Assembly: GCF_052857255.1 (NCBI RefSeq)
Contig: NW_027526504.1
Coordinates: 310,001 to 374,000 of the forward strand
Direction: 5' to 3'
DNA length: 64,000 nt
DNA from: Amblyomma americanum
Lineage: Eukaryota; Arthropoda; Arachnida; Ixodida; Ixodidae
Both the position numbers and the translations under genes were made by a program. Positions 55,426 through 62,300 of the stretch are shown here, one piece after another (position 1 is the stretch's first letter; every line of letters begins with the position of its first letter). The notes beneath the pieces were generated by a model. It ran no database searches and was not told the origin of the DNA. It worked only from the letters and a program-made list of their open reading frames with translations.

Positions 55426-56133
55426 GATGACTCGGAGAGCCCCAACTTAGACAGTGACTTAGCAGCGCACTTGCTAGCAATTCAGACCAAACTCGATACT
55501 CTTCTAGCTCTCCCTAAACTGGTAGACGCACTTGACTCCAGCGTGAAGTTCCTGTCAGACAAGTTCGATGAATTTCAGGATCGTCTTCAAATTCAAGAGC
55601 AAGCGACAAAAAAACTAGCCGAACGCATGGATCAGATAGAAAAGGCCGACTCTTCCAGTGAACTGCAACAGATAATGCAAGATGTAGATAACCTGGAGTG
55701 GCGTAGCCGTCGCAACAACATTGAATTTCACGGCATTCCTGAAACTGAAAACGAGAACTTGCTCGAAAAAATAAATGAATTAGCCCCTAGACTGGATATT
55801 CAGCCACTAACTAAGCAAGATATCACCGCACTACATCGGCTTCCTGCGAAACAAGGCAAAACACGGGGCATCATTGCTTGCTTCGTCAGTCATGAACATC
55901 GTGACGCCTGGCTGGCAAAGCGACAGACACTAAGGAATGAACCTGGTGAGATGTTTATGTGCGAAAACATGACAAGGCTTTCCCGTAGTCTTCTGACAAA
56001 AACGAAGGAGTGGGCGAAGAACGCAGGCTACGCTTTCGTATGGCACACGAACGGAAAAGTGCTAGTCCGGAAGAAGAGCGGAGATAATGCTGTGGTGATT
56101 CGCACGGTTCAGGATCTTGATGATCTGCAGTGA
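55426..56133 (+). CDS. LINE ORF1 protein, 5'-truncated (coiled coil plus FP-like RNA-binding region)
   Basis: The insert keeps the last 235 codons of ORF1. The frame is open leftwards through the junction to a TAA in the satellite at 55369, with no ATG; the first in-frame ATG is at 55627 (residue 68). The native start and N-terminus are therefore missing. Residues about 16-80 have regular hydrophobic spacing typical of a coiled coil. Then come the RSRRNN motif (93-98), HRL (137-139) and W162 of the L1-ORF1/baculovirus-FP-like RNA-binding region. The C-terminal part holds YAFVW (202-206) and NGKVLVR (209-215), as in the FP C-terminal domain. ORF1 proteins of this kind coat LINE RNA and act as chaperones (family knowledge). 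In related LINEs a zinc-finger/PHD-like N-terminus often precedes the coiled coil; whether this one had it cannot be seen. The acidic, serine-rich first residues fit a linker. Expression from this copy is doubtful. Confidence 0.88.
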   Translation, partial: DDSESPNLDSDLAAHLLAIQTKLDTLLALPKLVDALDSSVKFLSDKFDEFQDRLQIQEQATKKLAERMDQIEKADSSSELQQIMQDVDNLEWRSRRNNIEFHGIPETENENLLEKINELAPRLDIQPLTKQDITALHRLPAKQGKTRGIIACFVSHEHRDAWLAKRQTLRNEPGEMFMCENMTRLSRSLLTKTKEWAKNAGYAFVWHTNGKVLVRKKSGDNAVVIRTVQDLDDLQ

Positions 56134-58993
56134 TTATTCTTGGCAAGTTTGTTTTTCTTTGAAATTTTCTTCCACAATGAAAAACCTGCCCACACTTTCA
56201 GTTTTTCATCTTAATGCCAGGAGTTTACGCAACAAGTATGATGAAGTAATTTCTTTTTTGTCGGAACCTAATCATTCCTATGACATCATTTGTTTTACAG
56301 AGACTTGGTTCTCATGTGATGACGAGTGTTTTTCACTTTCCGGATATGATGTTGTATCTGCATGTCGCTGTAGGAGGCGTGGTGGTGGTATCGCTGTATA
56401 CATCCGATCAAAGCTTAATTATAAGGTACTTCCGGAGTTCAAGATAATTGGCGATAATTATGAATGCATAGTTATACAGTGTCGTGGTATGATTTTCTCT
56501 GTCATGTACCGTCCTCCATCAGGCGTTCTCCGTGACTTTATGCAGTTTACTGAAAAGATACTTGAACTCAGTGTTCAGCTGAAGTCTGAAAGCGTTCTTG
56601 TGGGTGATTTCAACCTGAATGCTTCCCTTGACAATCAAGCCTACTTACAATTCAAAGAGTTATACGAGTCTTATGGTTGCTCCAACGTAATCACCACACC
56701 GACAAGAATTACACCAAGTTCCCAAAGTATTCTTGATCTGTGCGTTACAAGTTTCCCTCGTGAGAATGTAAAATCAGGCACCCTGGTCTGCAGTTTAAGC
56801 GATCATTTGCCAATATATTGTGTGTTACCCTGCAAACACACAGTCGCCCCCGAACACAAAGTATTAATTAGAGATTACTCCGAGTACAATGTTAACAAGT
56901 TTAGGGACATGCTGACAAATGTTGACTGGAACATAATTTTGGAGTTCTCGAACCCCGATGCCGCTTACGACGCTTTCCTTTCATGCTTTGTATCTGCTTA
57001 TAACACATGTTTTCCTCTCAAGCCCCGAAAAAAGAACAAAAAAGTACGAAAGCCCTGGATTTCTCGTGAATTGTTTCAAAGAATCAAACAGAAAAACCGA
57101 CTTTTCCAAACATTCTTGCAAACAAAAGATGAAAGTGACTTTCATGCATTCAAGAAAGTACGAAATCTGCTAAATTCAGACTTAAAAAAAGCAAAGCTCA
57201 AATACTACACACATAAATTTACACAGGTGAACGGTAATACACGACTGGTATGGCAAACCATGAGAGAGTTAATCTATAAGAATGCAGAAACAAAAAAAGT
57301 GAAATTTCGGAATGCCGATCTGTCTGAAGCAGAGGTTTCAAACCTGTTTAATGAGCATTTTCTCGCTGCTGGTGCTCCTTTAGCCGACGCAACAAATGTC
57401 CCTTCTTCTACACCTTGGGAAAATTATGTCACTGCAAGTAATCCGAATACAATATTTTTGTCCCCCACTGATTTCAGCGAGGTGCAAGATATAATTATGT
57501 CTCTAAAAGACGGTTGTGCATCTGGCACTGATGAGATCAGACCAAAACCACTGAAGGCTGTGAGTCAAATAGTTAGTACTCCTATTGCACACATCTGCAA
57601 TCTTATAATGGAAAAGGGAGTTTTCCCAGCCAAAATGAAACTTGCTCGTGTGACAGCTATACACAAGGGAGGCTCTTTCGATGACGTGAACAATTACAGG
57701 CCGATCTCTGTGCTTTCTGTATTTTCGAAAATAGCTGAGCATATTATAAACAAAAGGCTTGTTGGATTTCTAACCTCGCAAAATATTATCGTAAGGCAAC
57801 AGTTCGGCTTCCAGAAAAACAAATCTCCAGAAACAGCACTACTTGGAATAAAAGATGAAATTCTGCACAATATCGAAAACAAGGCATTAACTCTGGGTAT
57901 ATTCCTCGATTTTAGAAAAGCGTTCGACAGTGTCCAACATGATATACTTATAAAAAAGCTTCAGCATTACGGTGTCAGGGGTATAGCTGGTACTCTCCTC
58001 ATGAGTTATTTAACTTCACGTGAGCAGTATACTGTCATCAATGGTGAATGTTCAGAGACAAACACTCTGTTGTATGGTGTACCACAAGGGTCCATCCTAG
58101 GGCCAGTCTTATTTCTCATCTATATTAATGATATTGTAAATATACCGGGTGCCTCGAATTTGGTTTTATATGCGGACGACACCAATGTGTTCTTTTCGGG
58201 TAGGGATTTAGATGCGCTGTTCAGAAAGGCGAACAATTGGATGTTGGGCTTAACCTCATGGCTGGGAAGTAACCGGCTCGCATTAAACATAAACAAAACA
58301 AAGTATGTACTCTTTCGTTCCAAAGGTACAGAGATGTATACAATTCCGTGTTTAAAATTTAATGGCCTGGACATACAACAGTCTTCTACTACCAGATTTC
58401 TAGGTGTGACATTCCACGAAAATCTCTTATGGAATGCTCACATCCACACACTTAGAACTGATCTCTCTCGTGCCTTAGGCATCTTAAACAGACTGAGGTG
58501 TTACCTGCCAGCTTCTATCAAACGACTAGTGTACTACTCCCTTATACATTCACGTTTTAGCTATTGTTCTCTTGTGTGGCAAACCACAACGAAAACAAAT
58601 TTAGATTCCTTACTATCAATACAAAAAAGAGCAATACGCGCTATCAGTAACTTAGAGCTGTCCTCTAGTTGTGCGCCCTACTATAGATCGCATAGAATAC
58701 TCCAAATGCCTCAGTTCTACAAATACAGACTAAGCCTGGAAGTTTACCGCCAATACCGGTTGGATAAATCTACCTTTGAAACAAAATACCAAGAAAAAAG
58801 AAGTGTGTACGATTTAAGAAAAAGCATCATAGTCAAGCCCCGAGCTCGAACAAACTATGGACATCAAAGATTAAGCTGTCAGATAGCAGATTTATTAAAC
58901 AACTATCCCGTCATTCACGACCTATTAACTGAAAATCTTTCATTAAGCAGGTTTAAGAAAACACTCAAGGGATTATTCTTAACGGAAGACTAG
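56120..58993 (+). CDS. LINE ORF2: AP-type endonuclease plus reverse transcriptase, intact
   Basis: Open for 957 codons from the ATG at 56120, which overlaps the ORF1 end by 14 nt; an in-frame ATG at 56177, after the ORF1 stop, is an equally good start. Endonuclease motifs, numbered from 56120, are all present: LNARS (N32), TETW (E61), YRPP (Y130), GDFN (D163, N165) and SDH (227-229). The RT follows at about 480-760: motif A FLDFRKAFD (catalytic D597), motif B GVPQGS (653-658) and motif C YADD (684-687, D686 and D687). A C-terminal region of about 200 residues without RNase H ends in SRFKKTLKGLF. The protein nicks target DNA and copies LINE RNA from the nick (target-primed reverse transcription). 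The length is usual for L2/CR1-like elements. No stop, frameshift or catalytic loss is seen, so the enzyme could be functional if transcribed. Overlapping minus-strand frames are shadows. Confidence 0.95.
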   Translation: MICSDYSWQVCFSLKFSSTMKNLPTLSVFHLNARSLRNKYDEVISFLSEPNHSYDIICFTETWFSCDDECFSLSGYDVVSACRCRRRGGGIAVYIRSKLNYKVLPEFKIIGDNYECIVIQCRGMIFSVMYRPPSGVLRDFMQFTEKILELSVQLKSESVLVGDFNLNASLDNQAYLQFKELYESYGCSNVITTPTRITPSSQSILDLCVTSFPRENVKSGTLVCSLSDHLPIYCVLPCKHTVAPEHKVLIRDYSEYNVNKFRDMLTNVDWNIILEFSNPDAAYDAFLSCFVSAYNTCFPLKPRKKNKKVRKPWISRELFQRIKQKNRLFQTFLQTKDESDFHAFKKVRNLLNSDLKKAKLKYYTHKFTQVNGNTRLVWQTMRELIYKNAETKKVKFRNADLSEAEVSNLFNEHFLAAGAPLADATNVPSSTPWENYVTASNPNTIFLSPTDFSEVQDIIMSLKDGCASGTDEIRPKPLKAVSQIVSTPIAHICNLIMEKGVFPAKMKLARVTAIHKGGSFDDVNNYRPISVLSVFSKIAEHIINKRLVGFLTSQNIIVRQQFGFQKNKSPETALLGIKDEILHNIENKALTLGIFLDFRKAFDSVQHDILIKKLQHYGVRGIAGTLLMSYLTSREQYTVINGECSETNTLLYGVPQGSILGPVLFLIYINDIVNIPGASNLVLYADDTNVFFSGRDLDALFRKANNWMLGLTSWLGSNRLALNINKTKYVLFRSKGTEMYTIPCLKFNGLDIQQSSTTRFLGVTFHENLLWNAHIHTLRTDLSRALGILNRLRCYLPASIKRLVYYSLIHSRFSYCSLVWQTTTKTNLDSLLSIQKRAIRAISNLELSSSCAPYYRSHRILQMPQFYKYRLSLEVYRQYRLDKSTFETKYQEKRSVYDLRKSIIVKPRARTNYGHQRLSCQIADLLNNYPVIHDLLTENLSLSRFKKTLKGLFLTED

Positions 58994-59165
58994 TGTGTTA
59001 TGTTTTCATGTTTTTCTTCTTGTTTTCAATTTTATGTTCCATGTGCTTCAAGTTCGATAGTTTACATGTATTTTATGTTTGGAAGTGTTTTGTTAACATG
59101 TATTGCTAGCAGAAGTTGCTGCACTTATTCTTGTACTCTGTTTCCTGTACATATTCTTGCACTGT

Positions 59166-59190
59166 AAAAAAAAAAATATATATATATATA
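59166..59190 (+). repeat. A11 run followed by (TA)7
   Basis: Eleven A at 59166-59176 are followed by TATATATATATATA at 59177-59190, a simple repeat inside the LINE 3' UTR. It could be a remnant of an internal poly(A) tail, or a slippage-prone tract. Its length is likely to vary among copies. Confidence 0.9.
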
Positions 59191-59286
59191 ATAAGGGGGT
59201 TTGGGGATACAGTTTCATCTAAGACATTTCTCTGCATGTAAACTCTGTTGAAACTCTGCATGAGTGTCAAACCGCTGCTTGCCACA

Positions 59287-59335
59287 GGGTGGCGTGACCT
59301 CGTCAGGCACTTTTCCGCCTTTTGTCACGTCCCCC
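59287..59335 (+). other. Predicted RNA stem-loop 1 in LINE 3' UTR
   Basis: GGGTGGCGTGAC (59287-59298) can pair with GTCACGTCCCCC (59324-59335): 10 Watson-Crick pairs, one G-U pair (59292 with 59330) and one mismatch (59290 with 59332), around a 25-nt loop. It lies just upstream of stem-loop 2, and both use C59335. A role in RT recognition is inferred. Confidence 0.65.
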
Positions 59336-59363
59336 AAGACAATAGTCTTGTATTATTGTCTTG
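59335..59363 (+). other. Predicted RNA stem-loop 2 at the LINE 3' end
   Basis: CAAGACAATA (59335-59344) is perfectly complementary to TATTGTCTTG (59354-59363), a 10-bp stem with a 9-nt loop. An alternative inner hairpin exists, because GTCTTG occurs twice: CAAGAC (59335-59340) can pair with GTCTTG (59345-59350) around an AATA loop. It ends right before AATAAA. Known L2-type elements carry a 3' stem-loop that their RT binds (family knowledge). Confidence 0.72.
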
Positions 59364-59369
59364 AATAAA
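59364..59369 (+). promoter_or_regulatory. AATAAA polyadenylation-type hexamer
   Basis: AATAAA immediately after stem-loop 2 and 6 bp before the TGAT tail, followed by A-rich sequence to 59374. It sits where a 3'-end signal would be expected for the LINE transcript. For LINEs that end in a microsatellite its use is uncertain. Confidence 0.6.
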
Positions 59370-59374
59370 AAAAA

Positions 59375-59397
59375 TGATTGATTGATTGATTGATTGA
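59375..59397 (+). repeat. TGAT microsatellite forming the LINE 3' tail
   Basis: The tetranucleotide TGAT is repeated 5.75 times and joins the satellite directly at GATTACGCC. Short tandem tails of this kind are made by the RT at insertion in L2/CR1-like elements. The final A may equally belong to the satellite (AGATTACGCC), so the junction is ambiguous by 1 bp. Confidence 0.92.
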
Positions 59398-62300
59398 GAT
59401 TACGCCAGGTGTACCCGCCTGCTCGAGACATCAGTTTAACGTGTTTATTTCAAATATAGCTCGCGATTAACACGCTCGCTAGGGCCACGCACCGGCAGAT
59501 AACGCCAGGTGTACCCGCCTGCTCGAGACATCACTTTATCGTGTTTATTTCAAGTATAGCAGGCGATTACCAGGCTCGCTAGGGCCGCGCGCCGGCAGAT
59601 TACGCCAGGTGTACCCGCCTGCACGAGACATCACTTTAACGTGTTTATTTCAAGTATAGCACGCGATTAACACGCTCGCTAGGGCCACGCACCGGCAGAT
59701 TATTCCAGGTGTACCCGCCTGCGCGAGACATCACTTTAACGTGTTTATTTCAAGTATTGCACGCGATTAACACGCTCGCGAGGGCCATGCACCGGCAGAT
59801 TACGCCAGATATACCCGCCTGCGCGAGACATCACTTTAACGTGTTTATTTCAAGTATAGCACGCGATTAACACGCTCGCTAGGGCCACGCCCCGGCAGAT
59901 TACTCCAGGTGTACCCGCCTGCGCGAGACATCACTTTAACGTGTTTATTTCAAGTATAGCACGCGAATAACACGCTCCCTAGGGCCACGCACCGGAAGAT
60001 TACGCCAGGCGTACCCGCCTGCTCGAGACATCACTTTAACGTATTTATTTCAAGTATAGCACGCGATTAACACGCTCGCTAGGGCCACGCCCCGGCAGAT
60101 TACTCCAGGTGTACCCGCCTTGTCGAGACATCACTTTAAAGTGTTTATTTCAAGTATAGCACGCGATTAACACGCTCGCTAGGGCCACGCCCCGGCAGAT
60201 TACGCCAGGTGTACCCGCCTGCTCGAGACATCACTTTAAAGTGTTGATTTCAAGTATAGCACGCGATTAACACGCTCGCTAGGGCCACGCACCGGCAGAT
60301 AACGCCAGGTGTACCCGCCTGCTCGAGACATCACTTTAAAGTGTTTATTTCAAGTATAGCACGCCATTAACGCGCTTGCTAGGGCCACGCACCGGAAGAT
60401 TACGCCAGGTGTACCCGCCTGCTCGAGACATCACTTTAACGTGTTTATTTCAAGTATAGCACGCGATTAACACGCTCGCTAGGGCCACGCACCGGCAGAT
60501 TATTCCAGGTGTACCCGCCTGCGCGAGACATCACTTTAACGTGTTTATTTCAAGTATAGCACGCGATTAACACGCTCGCTAGGGCCACGCCCCGGCAGAT
60601 TACTCCAGGTGTACCCGCCTGCGCGAGACATCACTTTAACGTGTTTATTTCAAGTATAGCACGCGAATAACACGCTCCCTAGGGCCACGCACCGGAAGAT
60701 TACGCCAGGCGTACCCGCCTGCTCGAGACATCACTTTAACGTATTTATTTCAAGTATAGCACGCGATTAACACGCTCGCTAGGGCCACGCCCCGGCAGAT
60801 TACTCCAGGTGTACCCGCCTTGTCGAGACATCACTTTAAAGTGTTTATTTCAAGTATAGCACGCGATTAACACGCTCGCTAGGGCCACGCCCCGGCAGAT
60901 TACGCCAGGTGTACCCGCCTGCTCGAGACATCACTTTAAAGTGTTGATTTCAAGTATAGCACGCGATTAACACGCTCGCTAGGGCCACGCACCGGCAGAT
61001 AACGCCAGGTGTACCCGCCTGCTCGAGACATCACTTTAAAGTGTTTATTTCAAGTATAGCACGCCATTAACGCGCTTGCTAGGGCCACGCACCGGAAGAT
61101 TACGCCAGGTGTACCCGCCTGCTCGAGACATCACTTTCAAGTGTTTATTTCAAGTATAGCACGCGATTAACACGCTCGCTAGGGCCACGCCCCGGCAGCT
61201 TAAGCCAGGGATACCCGCCTGCTCGAGACATCACTTTAAAGTGTTTATTTCAAGTATAGCACGCGATTAACACGCTTGCTAGGGCCACGCACCGGCAGAT
61301 TACGCCAGGTGTACCCGCCTGCTCGAGACATCACTTTAACGTGTTTATTTCAAGTATAGCACGCGATTAACACGCTCGCTAGGGCCACGCACCGGCAGAT
61401 TATTCCAGGTGTACCCGCCTGCGCGAGACATCACTTTAACGTGTTTATTTCAAGTATTGCACGCGATTAACACGCTCGCGAGGGCCATGCACCGGCAGAT
61501 TACGCCAGATATACCCGCCTGCGCGAGACATCACTTTAACGTGTTTATTTCAAGTATAGCACGCGATTAACACGCTCGCTAGGGCCACGCCCCGGCAGAT
61601 TACTCCAGGTGTACCCGCCTGCGCGAGACATCACTTTAACGTGTTTATTTCAAGTATAGCACGCGAATAACACGCTCCCTAGGGCCACGCACCGGAAGAT
61701 TACGCCAGGCGTACCCGCCTGCTCGAGACATCACTTTAACGTATTTATTTCAAGTATAGCACGCGATTAACACGCTCGCTAGGGCCACGCCCCGGCAGAT
61801 TACTCCAGGTGTACCCGCCTTGTCGAGACATCACTTTAAAGTGTTTATTTCAAGTATAGCACGCGATTAACACGCTCGCTAGGGCCACGCCCCGGCAGAT
61901 TACGCCAGGTGTACCCGCCTGCTCGAGACATCCCTTTAAAGTGTTGATTTCAAGTATAGCACGCGATTAACACGCTCGCTAGGGCCAGGCACCGGCAGAT
62001 AACGCCAGGTGTACCCGCCTGCTCGAGACATCACTTTAAAGTGTTTATTTCAAGTATAGCACGCCATTAACGCGCTTGCTAGGGCCACGCACCGGAAGAT
62101 TACGCCAGGTGTACCCGCCTGCTCGAGACATCACTTTCAAGTGTTTATTTCAAGTATAGCACGCGATTAACACGCTCGCTAGGGCCACGCCCCGGCAGCT
62201 TAAGCCAGGGGTACCCGCCTGCTCGAGACATCACTTTAAAGTGTTTATTTCAAGTATAGCACGCGATTAACACGCTTGCTAGGGCCACGCACCAGCAGAT

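Larger units (their letters stand above)
55424..59397 (+). mobile_element. 5'-truncated LINE (non-LTR retrotransposon), probably L2/CR1-like
   Basis: This is the only interspersed element in the window. In order it holds an ORF1 tail with coiled coil, an ORF2 with AP-type endonuclease and reverse transcriptase, a 3' UTR, two predicted hairpins, AATAAA and a TGAT microsatellite. There is no LTR and no RNase H domain after the RT. The L2/CR1-like placement is inferred from the FHLNARSLRNK start of the endonuclease, the YADD box, the roughly 957-residue ORF2 and the microsatellite tail; a tree would be needed. The 5' end is cut inside ORF1. No target-site duplication is recognisable: the left flank ends CCACGCA and the right flank resumes at GATTACGCC, so about 5-6 bp of the expected monomer are missing. 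The uninterrupted ORF2 points to a recent insertion. Confidence 0.96.
58994..59397 (+). other. LINE 3' UTR
   Basis: About 400 bp from the ORF2 stop to the right junction, with no coding potential. The first 170 bp are T-rich. Then come an A/TA tract, a G-rich patch (AAGGGGGTTTGGGG at 59193-59206), a unique 80-bp stretch, two hairpins, AATAAA and the TGAT tail. In stringent-type LINEs the element's RT recognises the 3' end of its own RNA, so the hairpins and tail are the likely recognition signal. That is inference for this element. Confidence 0.85.

Noticed and set aside
55955..58374. Minus-strand and alternate-frame open frames inside the LINE (55955-56146, 56958-57173, 57503-57742, 57694-57882, 58120-58374)
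   Set aside because: They lie in the shadow of ORF1 or ORF2, which have clear domains on the plus strand.
55401..59420. Target-site duplication flanking the LINE
   Set aside because: The two junction flanks (CCACGCA and GATTACGCC) share no repeated segment beyond what the satellite itself repeats, so none can be claimed.
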